Positions 36,985-49,260 of a stretch of DNA of 64,000 nt are shown here, one piece after another. Numbering within the stretch: position 1 is the first letter of the stretch; each line of letters starts with the position of its first letter. This DNA comes from Macquaria australasica. Lineage: Eukaryota; Chordata; Actinopteri; Centrarchiformes; Percichthyidae. The stretch covers positions 1-64,000 of the forward strand of contig SEMN01000275.1 of assembly GCA_005408345.1 (NCBI GenBank), written 5' to 3'. The notes under the pieces are model-generated. The model did no database searches and was not told the origin of the DNA. It saw only the letters and a list, made by a program, of their open reading frames with translations. Made by a program: the position numbers and the translations under genes.

Positions 36985-37931
36985 AGAGGAGAGACCACAG
37001 CTTTGTGTTATGTCACAACTTTTCACCACATCAGGATATAATTTGGAACAATGGTAATATTACTGCTAACAATAAGAGTATATATAAAGAGAACTGGATT
37101 AAAAGGGGTATAATCTTTGCTACAGCTTTGTTTGATGGTAAAGGTCATCTCTATAGTTATGAAAACTTCCTAAGAGCTGAATCTTTTCCGGTCAAATACA
37201 AATAATTTGCTTTTGTAATAAGGGCTATTCCCACAGGTATAATTGAGTTAATGAAATGTCACTTAGGCTATCAAAATGTAAATGTTCAAGTACCTTGTTT
37301 AGAAGTTGGTGGGATAAAAGTGACAGATATAAAATGTACATACAAACGTATAAGGAAAGAACTTCAGAACTATAATAAGATTTCACCCAGAGGGGAACCT
37401 TTTTATAGATAATATAAATTGGCGTAAGGCACGGTTGTGCCCCTTTCAATTCTGTGTTTTGAACAAGATCAGAGAAATTCATTTTAAGATCTTGCATAAC
37501 ATTTACCCATGTAATATAGTAATTTCCAAATTTATTGACATAGATATTAAATGCACCTTTTGTAATGCTGAGCCAGAAACAGTTATGCATTTATTTTGCC
37601 ACTGCCCCTTCTCATCTGTGTTTTGGAAAGACAGAGAAATTTGTTTATAACAAGACTGGTCATTCTTTAACAATTGCACCTAAAGACATTATTACTCAAT
37701 TCCAATCTGATAATGAGCCTTTGAGTTACATGACAAATCTTATACAGTATAGTATATATATAGTTTTTATGTTTTAATATTTTTCATTTACTTTTTCATA
37801 TTTCATTTGCTTATTTAATTTATTGTATTTTTTCACACATTGGAATCTTAATTTGTACAAAGATGTTCATTTCATGTCCGCAAGCGGATTGTCTGTATGT
37901 TTATAATGTTCAATAAAATAAAATTTAAATT
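36985..37931 (+). mobile_element. L1/Tx1-type LINE ORF2 C-terminal fragment
   Basis: The open pieces include IIWNNGNITANNKSIYKENW, then a short segment ending LYSYENFL, and after frame changes NKIREIHFKILHNIYPCN, CTFCNAEPETVMHLFCHC and FWKDREIC. This order, including the Cys/His motif CxxC...HLFxHC, is typical of the C-terminus of L1/Tx1-group ORF2 proteins in fish. The copy ends with an AATAAAATAAA stretch and an A-rich tail at 37910-37950. It is 5'-truncated and broken by stops. It lies just upstream of aldh2, in opposite orientation. Confidence 0.8.
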
Positions 37932-38277
37932 TAAAAATTTAAAAAAAAAACCCACAGCGATAGGTCGAAGAGCTCGCCGGTCACGTGACTGAATAGTTCC
38001 AAGAGAGAGATGGAGCCGTTGTTTTCTACCGAGAACAGCAGGAATTGCCTGCAAACAGCGGCAGCAAATGACTTGTACACCCTTGCAAACTTATTCTGTG
38101 TATTATAAATTCATTTTAAATGTTTGAAATGTTAAGTATTTGTTGAAAATTTCATTACTGAAGAAACAGATTAGAATGAAACATTGCTGTACTCCAGCTG
38201 ACAAGATGGTATCACATCCTGCTGAAATCTTTCAGACGTTCAGATACCAATATGAATATTTATCTATCAATATATAC

Positions 38278-38418
38278 AGATGGGTGACAAATTAAAGGAA
38301 AAGCCAACATGAGGTGTCTTAGTATGGAGCCTCCAGAACAGTTTCAGTGGTCCTTGCCAGGTCTGTGGAACTCTGTTGGAGGGACGAACACCATTCCTTC
38401 ACAAGATATTCCCTCATT
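38278..38418. repeat. left part of an interrupted interspersed repeat
   Basis: The text from gatgggtgacaaattaaagg through ccttcacaagatattccctc is a frequent fish interspersed sequence. Its natural continuation (tggtggtggagagc and following) appears only at about 39525, after the inserted block at 38440-39430. Confidence 0.5.
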
Positions 38419-38439
38419 TATATATACCGCCTTTATTTA

Positions 38440-39430
38440 ATTCAATTAAATTCAGTTTTATTTATAGAGCGCCAAATCATGACAGAAGTTATCTCAGGGC
38501 ACTTTTTCATATAGAGCAGGTCTAGACCGTCCTCTTTACATTTACAGAGAACAGTTCCCAGCATGGGCAAGCACTAGGCAACAGTGGCAAGGAAAAACTC
38601 TCTTTTAACAGGTAGAAACCTCGAGCAGAACCAGAACCAGAACCAGGCTCTGGGTGGGCGGTCATCTGCCTCAACCAGTTGGATTGAGAAAGAGAGAGAG
38701 AGAGAGAGAGCAGCAGCAAAGAGAACATACAGCAGCACAGTACAGTTCCACATAGAGATGTAAAGTAATAGTTGTGGTAATGGTATTGATGTTAATATTA
38801 ACAGAAATAATACTAATAGCAATATAATAATAGTAATACTAATAATAAGAGCAATAACAGTAATAGCAGCAGTGGGTGCAGAGCAGGAGCACGGGGGCAG
38901 CAGGTGGCTGCAACCATAGATCCAGACTCTACAGCTCCGGAGGCAGAAATACCTGCAGAAAGCAACAGAAGGGGAGAGAGAGAGAGAGAGAGAGAGGAGA
39001 GAAAGCACACAACTACAGGAAGAAGTTGAGTTAGTAACAAGCATCGATGGGATATGAGGGCGTACAGATGGAGAGGAAGAGGAGGAGCTCAGTGCACCAT
39101 GGGAAGTCTCCCGGTAGTCTAGGCCTATAGCAGCATAACTAAACGATGTTTCAGTGCTCTAGTGGGGTAATAGGGTACTATGAGCTCTTTAAGATATGAT
39201 GGTGCCTGACCATTTAGGGCTTTGAAGGTGAGGAGAAGGATTTTAAATTCTATTCTGGATTTTACAGGGAGCCAGTGTAGAGAAGCTAATATTGGAGAAA
39301 TATGATCTTTTTTTCTGGTTCTTGTCAGTAAACGTGCCGCAGCATTCTGGATCAGCTGGAGAGTCTTAAGGGACTTAAATCAAGTAATATGATTGAGATC
39401 AAGATCTCTTTTGCAAGAGAGACCTGAGTA
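38440..39430 (-). repeat. long copy of the TTGAATT-tailed repeat family
   Basis: On the minus strand this starts with a segment containing gctgatccagaatgctgcgg and phrases shared by many fish interspersed repeats. It passes a microsatellite-rich centre (GAGA runs, TAATA-rich text) and ends in the tail seen in copies 1-3. A plus-strand relative of the centre lies at 51225-51410. The long antisense open frames here (38522-39044) come from repeat composition, not genes. It is inserted into another repeat (38278-38418 plus 39525-39660). Confidence 0.65.
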
Positions 39431-39524
39431 CAGCAGACAGAAAGGAAAACAAACATAGCCAGACATAACAAAAGGACATATAGCATCAGAGACAGTCACA
39501 GACATCACTAAAAAGTTTATAGTA

Positions 39525-39660
39525 TGGTGGTGGAGAGCATTGTCTTACACGTTGGTCCAAAATCTTCCATAGGTGTGAAACTGGGTTGAGATCTGGTGAC
39601 TGTAAGGGCCGTATCATTTTATTCATGTCATTATCAAAACCAAACCATTTAGTGAGCCCC
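39525..39660. repeat. right part of the interrupted interspersed repeat
   Basis: It begins tggtggtggagagcattgtc, continues through cataggtgtgaaactgggtt, and completes the sequence broken off at 38418. Confidence 0.5.
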
Positions 39661-40107
39661 CAAACTCACTGAATGGTTTGGTGAGTATGAAAGTAGTAGC
39701 TATAAAGTAGCTACTGTGCTAGCTATAATATACAAACATAACTATGAACACAGTTTTAATATCCTGTAATTTATTGCTGACTCAAAAATATAGCAGTCAT
39801 CAATGCTGTGAAAACAATGCAACCCCATAGCAGCGCCATCACTCCGTCCATATGTTTGGAAATGTATTGGACGTCTCCACGGCCCACCATTGCCATTGTC
39901 AGTGGAGATGTTGCCACTCTCTCTCTCAATCCAGTCTGGTTGAAAGAAGAGGAACTTTGGTGTTGAAAATGCAGAGTAATAGTGCTTTCAGTAGGATGTC
40001 ACATGCCTCTTGATCTTTGCATGAAATTTTGCTAGATTGCTGCTATCAACTGTAGTGCAGTTTGTATTTATTGATTTTTATTTATTGTATGATGAGCTTG
40101 ACTTCCA

Positions 40108-40117
40108 AACACACACA

Positions 40118-40156
<39 letters not shown>
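40108..40156. repeat. (CA)n microsatellite
   Basis: Dinucleotide run with one interruption (acatac), intergenic between aldh2 and rbm42. Confidence 0.9.
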
Positions 40157-40158
<2 letters not shown>

Positions 40159-41680
40159 CATCCTGATGCCTGAAGTCTAGTCTGGAAAAACAGGGTGTCT
40201 TACTGCTTGTTTTTCCTGTGGGCTCAGGGTTTTTGGTCTATGGAAGATTTCTGTTTTGCCATGTGTCTAGGTCTAAAGATCAGCACCTTGGATATCGGTC
40301 ATGACACTTGAGGAAAGCAACAGTATACTACAGATTGATCCATTGATAGCCTCCAGCTATTCAAGTCCGGTCTGGTCCCTGTGGGTGCTGGTGTTGGTAT
40401 GGATAATTGAGAGTAGGAAAAAAGTGTTGCACAATCATGAAGAATCCTGAAGAAGGCCTGAGGGCTGAAACATCATCTGAATTAAAGAGAAATGCATATG
40501 GACACTTTTTTCCTACTCTCAAGTCTACTTCCAGTGATCAGCACCTCACTACCCTTGGAGTGCATTACTTTTCTATTGTGGATCATTGAGAAACATCTCT
40601 CCAAATGTTATTCACCTCTACAAGGTGGAGGTGTAGATGCACAGCTTCTTGGATTCCAGTTCTTAGATTGAATTCATGGGGCAAAAATGGGGTATATGGC
40701 AATAAGTGGGAAGCCTCATTAAGGAACTGACTGACACAGATAGAGGACACTCCCAATTGGCTAGTTGCGTAAAACGACGTGTTATGATTTTTTGTAACAA
40801 AATGACATTCTGCACACAGTGTCTTCAAGATCTTCCAAAGATAACAATCATTCAAGCTGCGACATCAGCACCAAGCAGCAAGCTAGAGAAAGGCTTCAAC
40901 ATATACGTCTCCAGGTACATCGATAATTACTACTACTATTACTACTACTACTATTACTAGCTTAGTAGCTACCTAACAGCCCCTGAGAATTAGCGATCTT
41001 GCTAACCAGCTAACTTTGCTATCTAACATTGGATAATTTGACAGCAATTTGACTAGTGTGTTGATGATAACGTGATATTGTCCCCAGTATCAAATAAAGA
41101 TCAACCATCAGGGAGAGTGAGCGTCCGAGCTACCTGCAATAGGTTTATGAGGAAACATGAGAAACCTCACAACCTCAGAGCAGGATGCAAAATAGTTCTG
41201 TTCCAATTGTTTTCTGGGGATTTGATGTGGCTAGGATAGGTTCTGTAACTATAACATTAACATAATTGTTACCTGCATTGTAGGTAGCATTCAAATATTT
41301 AGCCTTCATGAAAACCCCAGAAACTGGTTGTGGCGGCTGTTGTTCTTTACTGTATGTTCAGTTTCATTTATCTGCATGCTGTTCAGTATTCACTATTGTA
41401 CATACTATATTTGAACGTTGATTTTAGTTAATTAAGACTCTAATATTACAGACTACTCAAACTTATCTATTTTATCTCTTACATTACAATGTTCCAAAAA
41501 CAGATCAGAAATAGACTATTTTTGTTCTCTTTTTGTGATGACATTGATAAGGTTAAGCCTACTACCATGATTACTCAAAACAATCTGATCAGCTTTCTCA
41601 TTTCTCTTTTTCAGTGTTATATTTAAGCTGCTTGTGTTAGTGTCAGCTATATGATTGTAACATGACAACACCTTTTTTTC

Positions 41681-42577
41681 AGATGGTGCTTGAGGACTCC
41701 TCCCCTGTGCAGATGAGTGATGCTGAGTGTTCACCTGTGGCTGGAACAGCACTGTGCAACAATAATGTTGCACTGCTGCACCAAACTGCACTCTAGTGTC
41801 AGCTGAACATCGCTGCTGTTCCCCCAAGTCCGGAGCTGTACAGAGACAAGCCAAGATGTATGCTAAGTCTGTGAGCACTATAAAACCACATTTAAGCAAG
41901 GATTTGCTGTGTATTTTTTACAGTATATCTTTGTCAGACAGATCTGAATTAGTATGTGTTTTTTTTTTTAAAGACCATTTCAGTTAAAGCAGAGGACTGG
42001 TGTAATGTAATTATGTCTTGTTATTTTATAACCTGTTATACAAAATGTGATTGTCTTTCAGCATAAAAATTATTCTTTCTAATTTGAATTATGAAACACT
42101 TTACAAAGCAGTGCGGGGGAGCTGCCTGATCCTGATGTCCTTAAAGTGGCTGAGGCTTATAAGGACTTTTCAGCAGACATTGCACCACTCATCACCACCA
42201 TGGTCATCAGTGCTGGTGTCCCACTGGTTGACTCAGCGTTTGGGAAAGTTCAGGAAGGCAGTCCCATCTCTTACCAGCACACAGTGCCTGTGAGCCGGAT
42301 TATCTTATTCCACTCAGATGCCCCTCCACCACCGCCTAGCAGCTCCAACCTGTACAGTCTCCAACAGCAGCTACATCGGTTGTTGTTGGTAGCAGTCCTG
42401 AAAACATCCCACACTCCACCTGAAGATCCTCCACAGCTTCACTGCTCCACTTCTTTGATGTCCTCACAGCAGGTTCATAGAGCTTTCATTTCTGCCTGTA
42501 TGATAAGACATACAAGGTCTGTCCCAATACCCATACAACATGAAAATGATGAAGTGATCCAACTCACAACACAATAG
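41681..42577 (+). other. unassigned open stretches, possible gene remnant
   Basis: An acceptor-like ctttttttcag precedes an open frame from 41691 (MVLEDSSPVQMSDAEC) that ends in a stop near 41806. A second open stretch, 42113-42577, reads ELPDPDVLKVAEAYKDFSAD and continues for about 140 residues with a Pro-run (APPPPPSS) and a terminal stop. Neither matches a family I recognise, and no clean donor/acceptor pair joins them. They could be a decayed gene, an unrecognised element or chance frames. Confidence 0.2.
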
Positions 42578-43043
42578 ATTCAGCTGGTGTTTAATCAAAT
42601 GTTTATACATACATGTAATTCCTCCTAATGTTCACATTAACTTCATTTATACCAATGATCAAACATGTAATAAGTATTATTATGGCCTAGCTGTGAAATA
42701 TAAGAATTTCAGTGAGTGTGAAAGAGCAACAATAAAGAAATGACAAATTAAGATTGTTCTAAATATATAAACTGGCCAGTATAAACGTTTCAAGGAAATT
42801 ATTTGTTTTTAAGTCAACCCCATGTTCTCTGTTGCAGAAAACCAGAAATAATTGAATTGAATTAAGCAACACACATTTGATAGGACCTCCAAAGATTATC
42901 ACTTGTATTTTGTTCTTTTCTTTAAGTCATTTTCAACTTTTATGAATAAACTCCCAAATAGCACGCCAGTTTATTAAAGCTCAGACTGATGTAGTCTACT
43001 ACAATATATAAATGAATGCAATAAATCATACCATGAAGGTATC

Positions 43044-43271
43044 ATGAAGGTCTTGATTCAACTTTATGGTCAAACGGTTTGCGGTGCTGTTGAACTATGT
43101 TGTGTTTTACTGAAAGGTGTTGTGCTGGATTATGCTGTTTACACTGTAATGAGCCAGAATCTGTTCAACGTGCCACTGGGATGTGGTGTTTATGACAAGG
43201 AGCTGAGAAGACCATCCTCGCCACTGAAGTCTTTTTTATTGAAAAGCTCCTGTTCCACTCCAGTCCAGTAG
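43044..43271 (+). other. unassigned 75-codon open frame upstream of rbm42
   Basis: The frame begins MKVLIQLYGQTVCGAVELCC and ends SCSTPVQ. It has no recognised domain. The last third overlaps text (agtccagtagatggcagtca and the AAGAAGAAG that follows) typical of an interspersed element often seen near fish gene starts. I doubt it is a gene. Confidence 0.2.
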
Positions 43272-43559
43272 ATGGCAGTCATGCTGACCTGCCAGCAAAG
43301 AAGAAGATGACGGACCCGCTAAACTACAACCTGGATGCTAGAAGAAGAACGCAACATCAAATAAGTGCTGTAGCTAGTTAACAATAACACAGTTTCAACA
43401 TGTTTGTTCGTAGTAGTAACTAGGTTAACTAGCAGTAGCGTAGAAACCAGTAAGCGAATTTCACAGCGTTGGCGGTTAGCTGGTTGATACAGTAGAGCTA
43501 GGTTCATTGCTAGCTTAGCTAGCTTCTGATGTGCTAGCTAACGCTATTTAGTGCTCACA

Positions 43560-43640
43560 TGGAAAAGCCTAGCGTGTCATGTTAACTTAATCAGCAAGAG
43601 GGAGCGATTCATATCGAGAGCGTCGACATCATAGATTAAG
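43560..43640 (+). promoter_or_regulatory. rbm42 5' noncoding exon end and promoter region
   Basis: A consensus donor (attaag followed by gtaagtgtag) stands at 43640/43641, upstream of the acceptor (gtcttgcag) one base before the rbm42 ATG. This implies a noncoding first exon ending at 43640. Its start is not determined. The surrounding GCTAGC-rich text is not a clear CpG island. Confidence 0.55.
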
Positions 43641-43885
43641 GTAAGTGTAGTAAATGATAACGTTCCCATCGTGATCTTCCAAACCGTATGATTCACGGTG
43701 CTTTAGAAATCCCAGTTCAAGCTACTAATCATGTTACTTTTCAATCTGAATCATTTGAAAGAAGTTCAAACCTATAATGTAGCGTTATATATTGAAGTAC
43801 TTTTGTCTCGCGTGTCCGTGTTTTCAGTTGTTACATTGTTCTGTGACGTGTGGCCGGTCTTTGATCCGTGTTTCTGTCTTGCAGC

Positions 43886-46800
43886 ATGGCGCTCAAGTCC
43901 GGAGAGGAGCGTCTGAAGGAGATGGAGGCTGAGATGGCTCTGTGAGTACAACCGCTTCTCCCAAGTGCTACTAACAGCAGCAGCAGCAGCGTAGCTAAAT
44001 ATGATAATGTAGGTGGGCACAGAGAAAATCAGGTGACTCGGGTACAGTATTTTGGAAAACTAGGCAACTCTTACCAGGAGCCCCATGCAGACTGAGTGAC
44101 AGAGGAGGGTCATGGACACATTAGGTCCTGACTGTTTAACACAATGTTGCTGCTGCCACTCAGAAACCAAATGACCATTAAGTGGTAAACGAGACCCAAA
44201 CACATTACACTTTTTATTTTCAGTTGTCACATAATCTAGAGAACATTCAGAAATGGTTATTGACAGGTATTCATTCATTCCTTCAGATTGACCCAGTGTG
44301 TGTTTGAAGCCTTGTGATTGGGTGAGCCCAGGCTCTGAGGCCCACCCGTGGCTACACGTATGCCTAGAGATGCAGATAGTTTGCCTTTAAAAACGGTCTC
44401 TTTGAATTTTATAGACAGAGGTCTGTGGGTTATGTTACATCAACCAACAGAGCCATTGTTTTTCTTTTGTTATTGTTATCAACATAGAGATACAGATAGC
44501 AGTTACTGCAGGACCTTTCAAATGAGATTTTTCAGTGGTTTGAGCAGCACAAATTCCATTCACCTCCGTTGTATTAGGGCAGTGGCACAGCTTTCAGACA
44601 CAAACATCTCAAAGCCCCTGCACCTAAAACTGAAACTATCTGGCTTGATTCTATTAGCAGAAAGTGAGAAAATGTTTTTTTTCTTTTTGTCTTTGAGTGT
44701 TTAATAAGAGTAACATAATTTTGATGTCGCAGAATTAGTGCTCAAATGAAAAGTTGAATCAATCAGATGTGTGTTTTAGCCTGTGACATAATAGGCAATG
44801 TGGGAATTAATGATCAGCTTTTGCTATCTGCACCATTTTTTCAGTCATTCTTTGTTTTCTCTTTGTTTTATTAGTTATATACCCTTTTAAAAAATCTGCT
44901 GTTGTCTCCAGGTAAAACAATCAGTCTGTCTCTATACTTGCTGTAGTTTTGAGCAGGAGGTTCTTGGTGGTCCAGTACCAGTATCAGGGAGCCCACCTGT
45001 TATGGAGGCAGTACCTGTAGCTCTTTCTGTCCCAGCGGTGGTACGGCCCATTATAGGCACCAACACCTACAGACAGGTTTGTACTATTCGTGTAGTATCT
45101 GTTCATCGTAGAGTCATAAATGTACAGAAAGAGCTGTTTGTCTTAATGGCCAAATAGTGCTGCTCTCGCTCTTTGTGCCATCTCTCTTTCTCACTCTGTC
45201 TGTCTTCGTGTCTCTTAGGTCCAGCAGACATTAGAAGCCAGAGCTGCTAGCTTTGTTGGTCCTCCACCGCCAGCCTTTGTGGGACCAGGTGAACAGAAGC
45301 TTCCACATGCATACACTAACTAGGGTTTGGCAGTATTGTACTATGTAGTAAATACTCTGTTCTGCATCATTAAAGTTATTTAAAGTCAGGTGTAATGATA
45401 ATATCATCTCATGGTTCAGTACTTTTCAATTCAATTCAGTTTTATTTATATAGCGCCATATCATAACAAAGTTATCTCAGGGCACTTTTCATATAGTACT
45501 ATACACAATCCCAGGTTCATGGCTCAATACCCACAATCTTATATCTAGTTTCTCTAATAGTTTTTCTTATATATTATTATCTTTCAAGTAGTTGTGAAAA
45601 ATACTCTTGTACCCATATATGCACACATCAATCCATTTTTGTTTTAAAAAGATTGTACATGCATTTGACATAAGTATTCAGACTCTTGAAGTTTAGCTCA
45701 GGTACATTCCACTTCTCTTGATCATCTTTGAGATAGGCACCTTGATTGGAGCCAGCCAGAGCGAACATCTCTGGAGAGGCTGCAACATGACAAAAAGTGA
45801 ACAGAGTGAAGAGCTCTGAATACTTTATTTATTTTTTTATTTTTTTATTTCATACATTGTATGTGTAGACTAGCCAATGCTCTGGGGGGGCTTAAAAAAC
45901 CATTATGGGGGCTCACAGGCCAGACCCCATTCTGCTGTCATGCTGTGCCTTTTTACATGTGTCATTTACGCTCACTGTGACTTGTGTCTGTCCCAGTCCC
46001 TCCAGTACGTCCTCCAATGTTGAGACCAGCCTTTGTTCCCCATATCCTGCAGAGACCCGGTAAGGTTACCATTAGACTACTGCTTTATTTACTTATTAGC
46101 AGTATTTCCCTCTTAAAATGGTGTCAATAGAAATGGTATGGTTAGGTTAACATGCAGTTGTTAAAATAATGCCAAGCAGAAAGTGTAGAGCTTGCCTGCT
46201 GCTTGGTGCACATCCCAGTATCAGTTTTGTGATTCGGGGCGTTTGCCAAGTGGATGCGAGGGAGCACTGCATGGTTGCCAGGTGCTGGATGTGATGGCAG
46301 CATTCATTCAGGAGTACCTGAAGCACTATGGCTGATTTGTGCGCACACGTGTACTAAATAGCTTCTGAATGTTAACCTGTCGCTTAGACCTGAGAGAGTG
46401 ATTTATTCTTTCGTCTTGTCACTAAGAGAGTAAGATTGGGTGAGAAAGGACAGAGTCTTTTGAGAAAATTTCAATAATATTATATTAATAACTATTACTA
46501 TTATTACTTACATAGTAATAATAATAATAGTTTAGGAAAAGAAAAGACAATGAAAGGACAAAAGCAGCATTAAAACAGCTGCATGAGGTAGAGAGCAGGA
46601 AACAGTTGTACAACGTAGAAAAAATAAAAAAGTAAACTCCAAATATAAAAATAAATGCAAAGTCAGCTATGTAAAAAGCTAACTCACAATAAAAAAAAAG
46701 AAACAATATATGACTGAATATAGACAACTAAATGACTTTGCTCTTATCTGGCTCCCTGCTTGATTCTCTGCCCTCATTCACAAAGTGGGCTTCTTATAAA

Positions 46801-49202
46801 TGTTAATATCCTCTCACTGTGTTGATAGGCGGCGGTCCGAGGCTACAGATGATGCGTGGTCCTCCGATAGCGCCTCCTCTTCCCCGGCCTCCTCCACCTC
46901 CTCCCATGATGCTCCCTCCTTCCCTGCAGGGCCAGGCACCTCAGGGTGCTCCTCAGCCCATCCAGCACATGGCCGCTGCACCTCAGGTCAGAGCTCAAAG
47001 AGGTGTTGAGCCACCGTACCTGTCTGGGAGGTCTTTCAACACATCAGTCAGTGTGCACAGTGTTGCTTCATGTCTTACTGTGATACTGTCTACAGTGACT
47101 GTTCCTATACACAGATATAATACAGGGGTTTTCCATATTAGTTATCTTGTGTCTCTCTATGTCTGTTGGTGTGTCTCACTAAGGTCAGTGAAATGGTCTC
47201 CATGGTGTCAGCCCCGACAACAAGACAGGGAGCCCCGCCTCCCATCAAACCAACGCCGTCGATCATCCAGGCAGCACCAACTGTGTACTCGGCTCCTCCT
47301 GCCCCTGTTGGACACAAAAGAAACGATGTTAGAGCTCAGAGACAAGCCAGAATGGTATTTGCATTTTGACTGATATCTTACAAAATAATGGTATTGTGTT
47401 CTGAGAGCTTGTTTTGTGATGGTCTGTCTCTTGTTGTTGACATTTTATATTTTGCTGGTGTTGCCTGGACATGTTTTTGTGTTTGAACAGTAAGTTACAG
47501 CATCACCACATGAACAGACAGGGTACTTTAATGTACTTAAGAAGAAAATATTAGGTGACTATCTGAAACTGGGTAAGCTGTGCTGCTGTTGAACCATCAC
47601 ACTGCCTGTTCATGAGCCAGTCTGATGTGGATCTTTCAGGAGGAACTGGCAGCGCGGGTTGCAGAGCAGCAGGCAGCAGTGATGGCAGCAGGTCTACTGG
47701 ACAAGAAGGAGAGTGAAGACAGCAGCACCGTCATTGGACCCAGCATGCCTGAGCCTGAGCCCCCCCACACTGAGGTATATTTAAAAGCAGCACTCTGCTT
47801 TCTACTGTAGGCTCAGGATTTTCCTCATACCTCAGCTTTAGAAAGGATTTAGAAAGGATGCAAAGTGCACCATATGGCCAAAAATATGTGGACATATAAA
47901 CATTCCAGCTACATGTGAGAGCTGATAGAAAACATGTCATATGCTGCTGCAACAGCCTTCGCTCTCCTGGTTTCAGCCTTTCCACTAGATGTTGGAACAT
48001 GGCTGCAGGGACTCTGTCACAGAGTATTAGGTTGGCCAATAAGGCTCTGCAGGTCAGTGAGCCCCACCAAACTGAGAAAACAACTTTTTATGGACCTGGC
48101 TTTGTGGAAGGGGTAATTGTCATGTTGAAACAGAAAAGTACACTGGTGTGTAAAATATCATTTCTGTCTACATACTTTTGGCCATATATACTAGTGTACT
48201 CTGATCATCAATGGTATCATCCATTGTCAGTGTGAAAAGCTGTGAAAACCTTTTCCTCCTGGGTACTAAGGACCTTACTAAGTTATGCCATAGGCAATTG
48301 ATCACATTATTAATCATTTTAAATGCACTTACAAAGTAGCTGGACATTTGAAGTTATTTAAGGAATTAACATAATTTTGTATGGAATTTCTTTATTCAAG
48401 AGTTTTATCATGTGTGGGTTCGTTCTCACTAGCTATACTGCCATAGACAGACATATAGGAAAAAGATAGAAATGTTTCAACTTCTGAGATGCAGAAATGA
48501 TCAGGAAACCTGAGACTCAACAAATACCCACCACAAGTAGCCAAATGTCAGCCATACACTGGTTACACTGATTCTTCTCGCTCTGCTGCAAAAGTCTGTT
48601 GGAAGTTTTCAATTCTGTTAAATTGCAACTGTTACGTTGCTGAATTGGAAATGAACTGGAAACGTGCTACACTATAACTGAGCAGGCCAGTGTCGATGTA
48701 CTAAAAACCTCTTTGGTGTTTTTTTTTCTATGAAAGAAGTCTTTTTTTTTTAAGGAGCCCCAAAGGTCTCGGTGAAATTTCTTTTCTGAAATTATTTTGT
48801 TACCTTGCAGGAAATGTAGAATTACCCAGCAATATGTTTTGCATTCCCTCCTATCCACAGAGAAAGGCTGAGCTGTATTATGATATGGTATTATGTAGTA
48901 GACCGCCACTGGTTGGGACCACCACCACGTGAGTAATCGCGCCCTCAGCTGTGGTGGCTCAGGTGCAAGTCTGTATAATTGCAGATGGATAGATAACTAG
49001 CGGAGTTAGTGAACCTAGCTCTGTCACTGACTGCTGCCAAGGCTGATTGACAGACGACTGTATCTGCAGAATGTTTCCAAACTGGACCAACACACTAACT
49101 GGTCCTATGGATCAGGTGAATGCAGAAACGCAAACCTTAACGCGAGGGAATGCAAAACTACTCTGTACTTTTTCCTGTTAGCAGCACACTAACAACATTG
49201 TT

Positions 49203-49260
<58 letters not shown>

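Noticed and set aside
38522..39044. Ser/Leu-rich minus-strand open frames up to 156 codons
   Set aside because: They fall in the GAGA- and TAATA-rich centre of an interspersed repeat that has other copies in the window.
46800..47009. Ser-rich frame over rbm42 exon 5
   Set aside because: Wrong frame of a Pro-rich coding exon; the rbm42 frame is fixed by splice phases on both sides.
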